Shown in pieces: positions 8,774-16,828 of a stretch of DNA of 64,000 bases. This DNA is from Bog-532 sp963742865 (GTDB lineage: Bacteria > Actinomycetota > Actinomycetes > Streptosporangiales > Streptosporangiaceae), in contig CAVUNW010000037.1 in the NCBI GenBank assembly GCA_963742865.1, forward strand, positions 3,418-67,417, given 5' to 3'. The position numbers and the translations under genes are program-made. The notes under the pieces were generated by a model. It saw only the letters and a list, made by a program, of their open reading frames with translations. It had not been told where the DNA came from and did no database searches. How positions within the stretch are numbered: position 1 is the stretch's first letter; every line of letters begins with the position of its first letter.

Positions 8774-9813
8774 TCCGGGCGCAGGACGGGATCGGTCACC
8801 TCAAGGTCGGCCTCGAGGCCGCGCTGCGGAGCGATCTCGGCCTTGGCGAGGGCTTCGTGGTAGGCGCGGACGGCATCGGCGGGACTCAGTTCGCCCCGCA
8901 GGACGGGCCGCATCAGGCTGACCAGGTCCAGTTGCGACTCCGCGCGCTGGATTTTACGGCCGAACAGGGCGACCCGGGCGCCGTGGGCCTCGGCCTGACG
9001 CAGCAGCTCGAAGGTATCGCGGGTGGTGCCCGCCGACCCGCCGAGAACGCCGACCACGACCGACGGATCGTGCTCGGCCAGCTCAGCGAGCGCGTCCGGG
9101 CCGTTGTACGCGACCTTCAGGAAGAGCGGCCGCTGCTCCTGGGTGACGCCCGCGAGGGTACGGATGATCGAGTCGTTGACGAATGCCCCGACCCACTGGG
9201 GGGCCAGATTGGCCGGCGCGTTGGGGTTGAAGACCTCGAGGAAATGCCGGACGCCGAGGGCGGCGGCCTCCTGGCGGAACGCGCGGTACGCCTCCAGCGT
9301 GGCCAGGTCGTAGTCCCGGTCGTTGTTGAAGGTCAGCGAATACAGCACGAGGTCGCAGAACGGGCGGACCGCGGACAGGTCGGCCGTGCGGAACGGGCGC
9401 GAGGGCACAGCGATATAGCCGCTGCCACGGTTGTTCCAGATGTCCGTGGTGTCGTTGGCCCGGACAGCCAGCGTCATATCCGCCAGCGAACCGTCCCTGG
9501 CCAGGCGTTCGCCGTTGGAAGCCGAGGCCAGCAGGATGTCGATGTCGCCCTGGGCGGCCAGGGCCCGCATCGCGGCGAGATATTCACCCCGCGTGCGGTA
9601 CCGGCCGGGTCCGGCTCCGGCCTGGCGGCCGGGCACCGGTCCGGCGGCGGCCAGGCCGAACGCCATGTCGGCGTCTTTGGCGTCCGCGATCACGAAGTCG
9701 TCGGGGGTGTACCGGCCCGCAGCGATGCTGCTCAGCTTGCGGTCCAGACGGCGGATGGGCCATGAGGGCTCGGCGGTCCCGGCAGAACCGGCGGCCCCGG
9801 CAGAAGTAGACAT
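8770..9813 (-). CDS. Uncharacterised TIM-barrel, class I aldolase-like protein
   Basis: With the start at ATG 9813 (AAGG upstream; an earlier start at 9888 would overlap the preceding gene) the protein has 347 residues. I do not recognise a named family. Visible features: barrel-like strands ending in acidic or amide residues (VIADAKDADMA near 41, IDILLASASNGERL near 91), FLKVAYNG with Lys233 in the position of a Schiff-base lysine, and a C-terminal VVVGVLGGSAGTTRDTF (252-268) with GARVALFGRKI (278-288), like the phosphate-binding end of class I aldolases. It lies between an OtsB-like phosphatase and a PfkB kinase. Cleavage of a phosphorylated sugar is a reasonable inference but unproven. Confidence 0.72.
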   Translation of the reverse strand: MSTSAGAAGSAGTAEPSWPIRRLDRKLSSIAAGRYTPDDFVIADAKDADMAFGLAAAGPVPGRQAGAGPGRYRTRGEYLAAMRALAAQGDIDILLASASNGERLARDGSLADMTLAVRANDTTDIWNNRGSGYIAVPSRPFRTADLSAVRPFCDLVLYSLTFNNDRDYDLATLEAYRAFRQEAAALGVRHFLEVFNPNAPANLAPQWVGAFVNDSIIRTLAGVTQEQRPLFLKVAYNGPDALAELAEHDPSVVVGVLGGSAGTTRDTFELLRQAEAHGARVALFGRKIQRAESQLDLVSLMRPVLRGELSPADAVRAYHEALAKAEIAPQRGLEADLEVTDPVLRPE

Positions 9814-9829
9814 CAGGTTGCTCAGCCCT

Positions 9830-10606
9830 TCACTGGAGGATCTGCCGCAGCAGCGACATGAAAGCCTGGGGATCTGGCACGGTGACATCGGTCAGTTCGG
9901 TGAGCGGGCTGTGGCCGGTGGGGGTGATCGCGACGGCCAGCTTGGGCCGGCCGGTGCGGCTGGACCAGGCGTTTACTTCGTGCAGAGCGGGCAGATCGCC
10001 AACGTCGTCGCCCGCGTAGAGGACCGCCGCCGTCCCGGCGCCGATGAGCTCACGGATCGCCGTGCCCTTGTCGTATCCCGGAATGCAGATTTCGAGGACT
10101 TCCTTGCCGGGGCGCGTTTCCAGCCCCGCGGCGGCTGCGGCTTCCGTCACCGGTGCGCGCAGTTGCTCCAGATGACTATCGGGGTCGGCGGTGAGACGGG
10201 TGTGGATGACGAGCGACAGTCTCTTTTCTTCGACCCATATCGCGGAATCACCGGCCATGCTGATCACCAGCTCGGGCAGGCTCCGGCGAAGTTCCTCGAG
10301 GCCAGGGGGCGGAACTGGCTCCCGGAGATGCCCGTTCTCCCACCGCTCGACGCCATGCGTGCCGTAGATGACGATGCCCGGGACGGCAGCCAGATTGCTG
10401 ATGCGGAGCAGCGAGGCTACGCTCCGGCCGGATATGACGGCGAGCGTGGCCCCGGTGGCGCGGACGTCGCACAGAAGTTCGTGGACACCGGCCAGCGGGC
10501 GCGCGTCGTCGGGGTGCGGCGATATCGGTGCGAGCGTGCCGTCAAAGTCCAGGGCCACCAGTGCGGACGAGAGCGCCGAGCGCACCGGGCACGGGTCCAT
10601 CAGCAC
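9830..10606 (-). CDS. otsB: Trehalose-6-phosphate phosphatase-like HAD hydrolase
   Basis: This 258-residue HAD phosphatase has motif I LDFDGTLAPI (nucleophile Asp20, Asp22), motif II VISGR near 58-62, HGVERW in the cap region and a C-terminal AGDDVGDLPAL motif. The cap fits the OtsB/T6PP group. OtsB removes phosphate from trehalose-6-phosphate, but no OtsA synthase lies in the window, and the gene sits inside a polyol catabolic operon. It may therefore act on another sugar phosphate. The stop lies 16 bases before the start of the aldolase-like gene. The gene symbol reflects fold similarity only. Confidence 0.78.
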   Translation of the reverse strand: MLMDPCPVRSALSSALVALDFDGTLAPISPHPDDARPLAGVHELLCDVRATGATLAVISGRSVASLLRISNLAAVPGIVIYGTHGVERWENGHLREPVPPPGLEELRRSLPELVISMAGDSAIWVEEKRLSLVIHTRLTADPDSHLEQLRAPVTEAAAAAGLETRPGKEVLEICIPGYDKGTAIRELIGAGTAAVLYAGDDVGDLPALHEVNAWSSRTGRPKLAVAITPTGHSPLTELTDVTVPDPQAFMSLLRQILQ

Positions 10607-10655
10607 GGGGCACCGTCGCAGCCGAAGTCGCCGTCGGGCGCCAGGGGCAGCGTGA

Positions 10656-11672
10656 TCACCGCTCCCCCACCGTCACCAGGACCTTCACGTGATCCCCGGA
10701 TGAGGCCAGCTCGAAGGCGTCGGCGACCTGAGCGAGAGGCCGCGTGGCGGTCACGAAATCCGCGGTCCGGACGGCGCCCCGGCCGAGCAGGTCCATCGAC
10801 TCCCGGTAGTCCTCCGGCAGGTAGGTGGCACTGCCCTGAATGCGGATCTGATGATCCTGCACGATCGGCAGCGGAACGGTGACCTCCCGGGCCGGGACAC
10901 CGACCACGACCACCGTCCCGCCCTTGTCGGCGATGGCGATCGCCTGGTCCATCGACGACTGGATCGACACGCAGTCGAACACGATGTCGGCGCTGCCGCC
11001 CAGCGCCTTCCTGACCTGCCCGGCGACGTCGGGGGTGCCCGCGTCGATCGTCACATCGGCGCCGAGGGCGGCGGCCCGCTCACGTTTGGCGGCAAGCGGG
11101 TCCGTGCTGACGACTCTTCCCGCGCCGTGCGCGCGGAGTACCGCAAGCGTGAACAACCCGATGGTCCCGGCACCGAGAACCGCGACGGACCGGCCGGCGA
11201 CGTCACCCGCCAGGCGCACGGCGTGGACCGGCGTCGACAGCGGCTCGATCAGCGCCGCCGTGTGATCGTCCAGGGTGCCCGGCACGGGGTGCAGGCGGTT
11301 CGCGGGCAGGGTGAAGTAGTCCGCCATGCCGCCCTGACGATAGCCGCAGCCGAAGAACTGCAGGTTCTCGCACAGGTTCTCGCGTCCTGAGGCGCACATT
11401 TTGCACGTCCAGCAGGGCAGGTCGGGCTCGACGATGACCCGCTGTCCTGGCGCGCCGGTCCCGGCGGAGCCCGCGGCTTCGATGACCCCGACGACCTCGT
11501 GGCCGGGCCGGTAGGGCAGCGGGACGAAGGGGTGGCGCCCGCGGACCGCGTGCAGGTCGGACCCGCAGATGCCGGTCACGAGCGTCCGGATCAGGGCCTC
11601 GTCCGGGCCGGGGGCAGGAATGTCCGCGGCCTCGACGGTGATCTGGCCTGGGTAAGCGACGACGCGCCGCAT
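10656..11672 (-). CDS. Zinc-dependent sugar-alcohol dehydrogenase (MDR family)
   Basis: The protein has 338 residues. Catalytic zinc ligands Cys36 (GICGSDLH) and His58-Glu59 (GHEVVG), the structural-zinc cysteines Cys87, 90, 93 and 101 (CWTCKMCASGRENLC) and the nucleotide motif VLGAGTIG near 165-172 place it in the medium-chain zinc dehydrogenases, close to sorbitol/threonine dehydrogenases. It would oxidise a polyol hydroxyl with NAD(P). It starts five bases after the mannitol dehydrogenase stop, within one operon. A second such enzyme opens the operon, so two oxidation steps or two substrates are likely. Confidence 0.87.
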   Translation of the reverse strand: MRRVVAYPGQITVEAADIPAPGPDEALIRTLVTGICGSDLHAVRGRHPFVPLPYRPGHEVVGVIEAAGSAGTGAPGQRVIVEPDLPCWTCKMCASGRENLCENLQFFGCGYRQGGMADYFTLPANRLHPVPGTLDDHTAALIEPLSTPVHAVRLAGDVAGRSVAVLGAGTIGLFTLAVLRAHGAGRVVSTDPLAAKRERAAALGADVTIDAGTPDVAGQVRKALGGSADIVFDCVSIQSSMDQAIAIADKGGTVVVVGVPAREVTVPLPIVQDHQIRIQGSATYLPEDYRESMDLLGRGAVRTADFVTATRPLAQVADAFELASSGDHVKVLVTVGER

Positions 11673-11677
11673 GCTGA

Positions 11678-13177
11678 TCAGGGCGACTTCCTCTCCGGGT
11701 CGTAGTGGTCAAGGTCGGCGAAGGTCTTCCGCACTCCATGCTCCCGCAGCGAGGTCAGAATCGCGCCGAACACCTGGGTGAACCGGGGGTCGTCGGCCAG
11801 TTCACCGAAGACCGCCCGGTTGTCCTCCAGGAAGGCGGTCCGGTGCCCGCGCTGCCGGGCGGCAGCGGCCTGGAGTTGCGATGCGAGGACGTCGTCCAGC
11901 TCGTACGTCTCGCCGTTCTCGTCGGTGCCCTCGGCGTAGCGGGCCCAGCTGGCCACGACGGCGGCCGAGCGGGTAACGGGGCCCCCGGCGGCGAGCTGGT
12001 GCCGGATGACGGGGAGGAGAAACTTCGGGATGAGGTCGGAGGTGTTGGCGCACAGCCGGGCCACGGTGTCGCGAACCTCGGGATTGGAGAACCGCTCGAT
12101 GAGCTGCCGGGCGTACTGAGACAGATCGATGCCGGGGACCGGCCGCAGGGTCGGGATGGCTTCGGACGTCATGTAATCCAGCAGAAAGCGGGCGAACAGC
12201 GGGTCGGTCGTGACCTCGTGCACCAGCCGGTACCCGACCAGGTAGCCCGGATAGCACAGGGCCTGATGGCTGGCGTTGAGCAGCCGCAGCTTCATCAGCT
12301 CGTACGGCTCCACGTCGGAGACGATCTGCACGCCGGCGTCTTCCAGCGGCGGCCGGCCGTCGGTGAAATTGTCTTCGAGCACCCACTGGGTGAATGGCTC
12401 GCAGAGCACGGGCCACTGGTCGTCGAGGCCGAACCGGCGGCTGAGCTCGGCGCGATCGGCATCCGTGGTCTGCGGGGTGATGCGGTCGACCATGCAGTTG
12501 GGGAACCGTACGTGACGGGTGATCCAGTCGGCCAGCTCCGGATCACGCAGGCGCGCGTACGCGGTGAACGCGCGCTGGCTCACGTGGCCGTTGCCCTGGA
12601 TGTTGTCGCAGGACAGGACGCTGAAGGCGGGGATGCCCCGCAGCCGTCGGCGGGCCAGCGCCTCGGTCACCAGGCCGAAAACGGTACGGGGCCGGGCTCC
12701 CGGGCGCAGGTCAGCCAGGACCGACGGATCCGAGCCGTTGAACTCACCGGTGACCGCGTCGAGGTTGTAACCGCCCTCGGTGATGGTGAGCGACACGATC
12801 CGGGTGGCCGGCGCGGCCATCTTCTCGATCGCGGCTTCGGGATTGTCGGGCGCGAACAGGTACTCGACGATCGACCCGATCACGCGGGCGTCCCAGGTGC
12901 CGTCGCTATGCCGGAGCACCAGGGTGTACAGGCCATCCTGGGCGGCCAGCACGTCCCGCATCGCGGCGTTGGACGGCTGCAGGCCGACACCGCAGATCCC
13001 CCAGTCCATCGCCGTGCCGCGGTTCATCAGCGTGTCGATGTACATGGCCTGGTGCGAACGGTGAAAATTGCCGACACCGATATGCACGATCCCGGTCGTG
13101 ACGTCGCGGCGATCGTAACGGGGAACAGACACCTCGGCGTTCAGCTGCGCCAGGGTTTCCCCGGTCAAGAAGGTCAT
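11678..13177 (-). CDS. Mannitol-2-dehydrogenase family polyol dehydrogenase
   Basis: Counted from ATG 13177 the protein has 499 residues. HIGVGNFHRSHQA near 32-44 is the nucleotide-binding start; FPNCMVDRITP near 225-235 is the family signature. The catalytic set is visible as Lys296, Asn301 and His304 (MKLRLLNASH), one off the Lys295/Asn300/His303 numbering of Pseudomonas mannitol 2-dehydrogenase. The family oxidises mannitol, arabinitol or related polyols to ketoses with NAD. The start overlaps a TGA (ATGA) that would end the upstream xylulokinase in the neighbouring frame. As the sequence stands, however, the kinase C-terminal frame reads straight into this gene without a stop. Confidence 0.9.
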   Translation of the reverse strand: MTFLTGETLAQLNAEVSVPRYDRRDVTTGIVHIGVGNFHRSHQAMYIDTLMNRGTAMDWGICGVGLQPSNAAMRDVLAAQDGLYTLVLRHSDGTWDARVIGSIVEYLFAPDNPEAAIEKMAAPATRIVSLTITEGGYNLDAVTGEFNGSDPSVLADLRPGARPRTVFGLVTEALARRRLRGIPAFSVLSCDNIQGNGHVSQRAFTAYARLRDPELADWITRHVRFPNCMVDRITPQTTDADRAELSRRFGLDDQWPVLCEPFTQWVLEDNFTDGRPPLEDAGVQIVSDVEPYELMKLRLLNASHQALCYPGYLVGYRLVHEVTTDPLFARFLLDYMTSEAIPTLRPVPGIDLSQYARQLIERFSNPEVRDTVARLCANTSDLIPKFLLPVIRHQLAAGGPVTRSAAVVASWARYAEGTDENGETYELDDVLASQLQAAAARQRGHRTAFLEDNRAVFGELADDPRFTQVFGAILTSLREHGVRKTFADLDHYDPERKSP

Positions 13178-14718
13178 GCTGCCCCTTCCGCACTGTCTGC
13201 GCGCCCGCCGGCCCGCATCGCCGGCGCCTGGGCTGGCCGGCGCCTGGGAGACACTGAGGGCGGAAACGGTCCGCCGGAACCTTGCGTGCCGCTCCGCGTG
13301 CAAGGCGGCCATCGCCGGATCCGGCTCGGCCACGAGGTGGGCGGGCGGCGCGAGCGGCCCGTGGATATCGGCAAAGCTCAGCAGGCCGGCCGCGTGGGCA
13401 CCCAGGAGGGCGGCGCCCCGGCCGGACGCCGCGGGCACGTCCACGGCATACAGCGGCAGCCCCAGCACGTCCGCGAGCAGCTGCCGCCAGCCAGCGGCCA
13501 GGGTGCCGCCGCCGGCCAGCCGCAGGTGCGGCGGCCGATGGTCGCCGAGCAGCGCGTCCAGCGCGTCACGGATGGAGAATGCGGTTCCTTCGAGCGCGCA
13601 CCGCAAGAGCGACGCCCGGTCGTCGGCGAGCGACAAGGAAGTCCAGGAGCCGCGGAGCGCCGGGTCGCAGTACGGTGTCCGCTCCCCCGATAGATGCGGG
13701 ACGAAGATCGGATCGTGAGCCTGCCCGGGTTGTTCGGCGCTCGCGTACAGCTCCTCCCAGCTGGCGTTCATGATCCTGCGCACCCAGTTGAGGCTGAGCC
13801 CGGCGTTGAGGGTGGCGCCCATCTGGTACCAGCCGCCCGGCGGCTCGGACCAGCCGCCCGGCGCCGCCGACCGGTACAGGCTGACGCCGGCCTCGGCCCG
13901 GCTGGCCGGTGCCGTGAGGGGGCGGATGACCTGCGCGCCGGTGCCGACGGTCAGCTGGATGTCGCCCGGGCCGATCCCGCTGCCCAGGGCCGCCGCGGCC
14001 GTGTCGCCGGCCCCGGCCGCGACGGGGATGCCCGCGGGCAGCCCCAGTTCGGTTCCGGCCTCGGCCGTGAGGCGGCCGGCCACCGCTCCGGCCGAGGGCA
14101 GCAGGGGGGCGAGCAGGCTGGCATCCAGGCCCAGGGCGCTGACCACCTCAACGTCCCAGCGATCGCCCATCACGTCGTAGAGCAGAGTGGCTGAGGCATC
14201 ACTGGGCTCGGCATGGATGTCACCGGTGAGGCCGGCCCCGGAGCCAGTCTTTGGGCTGCAGCGCCCAGCGGGCCTCGGTGTACGTGCGCGGTTCGTTCTC
14301 GGCCACCCACATGAGCATCGGCCCGGTCATGCCGGGGGCCAGCGGGTTGGCCAGCCTGGCCAGCGCCGCCGGGCCGAGACGCCGGTAGGCGTGCAGGGAC
14401 CCGGTGGCGCGGCTGTCGGCCCAGAGCAGTGCCGGGCGGAGGGCCTGGCCACCGGCGGACGCCAGCACCAGGCCGTGCATCTGGCCGGACAGCCCGATCG
14501 CCGCCGGCCGGGCACCCGACGGCGTGCATGGCCTGGCGGGCACAGGCGGTGATCGCGCTCCACCAGTCGGCCGGCTCGGTTTCCGCGTAGCCGGCCGCCG
14601 CGGAGGTCACGGTGTAGCCGGCGGACGCCTGAGCCAGAACCCGGCCGCCGGTATCGAGGACGACGGCCTTAGCCGAGCTGGTCCCCAGGTCGAGACCCAG
14701 GGTGCAGGCCGCGGTCAT
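13174..14718 (-). CDS. xylB: Xylulokinase (FGGY family), broken by frameshifts
   Basis: ATG 14718 begins CTLGLDLGTSSAKAVVLDTGG, the FGGY phosphate-binding start, and overlaps the upstream dehydrogenase stop. An extra G near 14515 moves the frame to ARPAAIGLSGQMHGLVL, the xylulokinase signature region. A second extra base near 14230 moves it to GDIHAEPSDASATLLYDV, which continues to the C-terminal domain (GAGDTAAAALGSG and RLAGGGTLAAGWRQLLADVLG). All pieces match xylulokinase in order, giving about 500 residues if corrected. A third shift near 13200-13370 is implied by the TGA overlapping the next ATG. Role: phosphorylation of D-xylulose or a similar ketose made by the operon's dehydrogenases. 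Confidence 0.8.
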
Positions 14719-15740
14719 CGCGGCGAGCACTCGATGATGATCTTGTGAACGGTCCGGTCGCTGCGCAGCGCGTCGAGCGCGCCGGCGTAGTCATCCAGCG
14801 GGAACCGGTGGGTGATGAGGCCTTCGGTGCGGGCCCGGCCGGTCCGCAGCGCCGCGATCGCGGACGGGAACGAATTGATCTCGGCGAACGAGCCCTTGAT
14901 GGTGATCTCGCGGCGGAATACGTCATACGGGCTGACGCGCACGAGGTCTTCGGGCTCGGTCACGCCGTAGAACATCACGGTCCCGCCGTTCCGGGTCAGC
15001 GGCACGCATTGTTCCGATACCGCCGCCGATCCGGTGGCGTCGACCACGATGTCGTAACCGCCCGATGCGGCCTTCAGCTTGGCGGCATCGCCGGCCAGGT
15101 CCGCGCGGTCCATCAGGAACGTGGTGTCGATCCCGAGGTCCTCGGCTCGCTTGAGCTTGAACGCCGACGAAGCCGCGACGGTCACGCTGACCGCGCCGCT
15201 GCGCGCGATGAGCTGGGAAAGGAGCAGGCCGGTCGGGCCCGCGCCGAAGACCAGGGCCGAACTTCCCGGCCGGGGATTCAGCGTCTCCACGCCATGCATC
15301 GCGCACGCGGTGGGCTCGGTGAACACGGACGTGTCAGGGTCGATGCCGTCGACGGAGAAGACGAGATTGGCGGGGACCACGACGTACTCGGCGAACGAGC
15401 CCGGCCAGTTCGTGCCGAGTCCCTTGAGGTTGACGCACAGCAGGGGCCGGCCGGCCCGGCAGTACTCGCAGTGCCCGCAGTTCATGTTGGGGTTGACCGC
15501 GACGTATTCGCCGACGCGGAATCCCTCGGTGCCGTCGCCGAGCGCGTCCACCGGCCCGACCAGTTCATGGCCGGGGGTAAGCGGGAACTCGGCGAAGAAC
15601 TTGCCGTTGTGAATGTGCAGATCCGTCCCGCAGATTCCCGTTTGCCGCACCCGTACCCGTACCTCCCCCGGCTCCGGGTCCGGTGTCGGCACCTCTTCGA
15701 TCGTGAAGCTGCGCGGGGCGTCGTAGACAACGGCTTTCAT
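14715..15740 (-). CDS. Zinc-dependent alcohol/polyol dehydrogenase, first gene of operon
   Basis: ATG 15740 (AAGGAG upstream) gives 341 residues. Zinc-enzyme motifs: Cys37 (GICGTDLHIH), His58-Glu59 (PGHELVG), structural cysteines 88, 91, 94 and 102, and the Rossmann segment VFGAGPTGLLLSQLI. It resembles sorbitol and arabinitol dehydrogenases. A longer frame to 15773 exists but lacks a ribosome site. It is the promoter-proximal gene of the leftward operon, divergent from the LacI regulator about 80 bases away, and overlaps the xylulokinase start by four bases. Confidence 0.88.
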   Translation of the reverse strand: MKAVVYDAPRSFTIEEVPTPDPEPGEVRVRVRQTGICGTDLHIHNGKFFAEFPLTPGHELVGPVDALGDGTEGFRVGEYVAVNPNMNCGHCEYCRAGRPLLCVNLKGLGTNWPGSFAEYVVVPANLVFSVDGIDPDTSVFTEPTACAMHGVETLNPRPGSSALVFGAGPTGLLLSQLIARSGAVSVTVAASSAFKLKRAEDLGIDTTFLMDRADLAGDAAKLKAASGGYDIVVDATGSAAVSEQCVPLTRNGGTVMFYGVTEPEDLVRVSPYDVFRREITIKGSFAEINSFPSAIAALRTGRARTEGLITHRFPLDDYAGALDALRSDRTVHKIIIECSPR

Positions 15741-15820
15741 GCTGCTCCTTAAGCGGATGAGCCGCATGGTCATGAGGCTCGCGGCGGGGCGAGCCGGTAG
15801 CCCGCGGGCAGAATCAAGCT

Positions 15821-16828
15821 ATGCCATCGATGGCAACGTCAGCGCCCAGCAGACTGCTCGATGTCGCGAACGCGGCCGGAGTGAGCCTGCGCACCGCCTC
15901 GCGCGTCCTGAACGACGACCCGCGGGTCGCGCCGGTCACCCGGCAGCGCGTCCGGGAAGCGATGCTCGACCTGCGTTTCCAGCCGGATGAGATGGCCCGC
16001 TCCCTTCGGGCGGGCACGGACACCGCGATCGGGTTCGTGGTGGAGTCGATCTCCGACCCGTTCTTCGCCGAGGTCATTGACGCGGTGGAGCTGGAGATGT
16101 CACGCCACGGCCGCTCGGTGCTGGTCGCGAGCACCCGGCGTGACGCCGACCGGGAGCGCGATGTCATCGGGCGGATGGCGCAACGGCGGGTGGCCGGGCT
16201 GCTGCTCAGCCCGACCGGCGATGACCATTCCTGGCTCGGGGCGCGAGACGTGCCCATCGTGCTCGTCGACCGGCCGGCGCCCCATCTGTCCGCCGACCTC
16301 GTCGAGATAGATGACCACCGCGCCGCGTTCGGCGCCGTGGCTCACCTCATCGCCCACGGGCATCGGCGCATCGCCTACATCGGTGACACGCCGGCCATCC
16401 CGACATCGGCCGCCCGGCTGCGCGGTTACCGCGATGCGCTGGCTCATCACCAGGTGGAAGGGGACGAGGACCTGGTCCGCTGCGACGGCGCAACCAGCAG
16501 CGCGGCCGCTCACGCGGTGTCCGGCCTGATCGGTGATTCCCGGCCGCCGACCGCGATCCTGAGCGCCACCACGCGGGCGTCGCTGGGTGTGGTGCCGGCC
16601 CTGCATTCCGCGCGGCGTACGGACATCGCCCTGGTTGCGTTCGGCGACTTCCCCATGGCCGATGCCCTGCGCCCGGCCGTCACCGTCGTGGATCATCCCG
16701 GTCATGAGCTCGGGCGCGTGGCCGCAGCGCGGCTCCTGGCGCGCCTGGCCGAGCCCGGGCTCCCCGCCGAGCGCATCCAGGTGCCGGCCAGGATCATCGA
16801 GCGCGGATCCGGGGAGCTGCGCCGATGA
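15821..16828 (+). CDS. LacI/GalR-family transcriptional regulator of the polyol cluster
   Basis: The protein has 335 residues. The N-terminal helix-turn-helix reads RLLDVANAAGVSLRTASRVL (residues 11-30), followed by a hinge helix with RSLRAGTDTAIGFVV and a periplasmic-binding-protein-like ligand domain (ISDPFFAEVI, GHRRIAYIGD, a C-terminal FGDFPMAD). LacI proteins repress sugar genes until a sugar effector binds. The gene is divergent from the seven-gene polyol operon and overlaps the next kinase gene (ATGA). A palindrome lies across its own start codon. ATG 15830 is an alternative start that would leave the palindrome mostly upstream. Confidence 0.9.
   Translation: MPSMATSAPSRLLDVANAAGVSLRTASRVLNDDPRVAPVTRQRVREAMLDLRFQPDEMARSLRAGTDTAIGFVVESISDPFFAEVIDAVELEMSRHGRSVLVASTRRDADRERDVIGRMAQRRVAGLLLSPTGDDHSWLGARDVPIVLVDRPAPHLSADLVEIDDHRAAFGAVAHLIAHGHRRIAYIGDTPAIPTSAARLRGYRDALAHHQVEGDEDLVRCDGATSSAAAHAVSGLIGDSRPPTAILSATTRASLGVVPALHSARRTDIALVAFGDFPMADALRPAVTVVDHPGHELGRVAAARLLARLAEPGLPAERIQVPARIIERGSGELRR
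15822..15835. promoter_or_regulatory. LacI-type operator palindrome over the lacI-like start codon
   Basis: TGCCATCGATGGCA is a perfect 14-base palindrome with the central CG typical of LacI/GalR-family operators. It spans codons 1-5 of the regulator gene, which include two in-frame ATGs (15821 and 15830). It is about 85 bases from the divergent operon start. Autoregulation and control of the operon are inferred. Confidence 0.6.
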
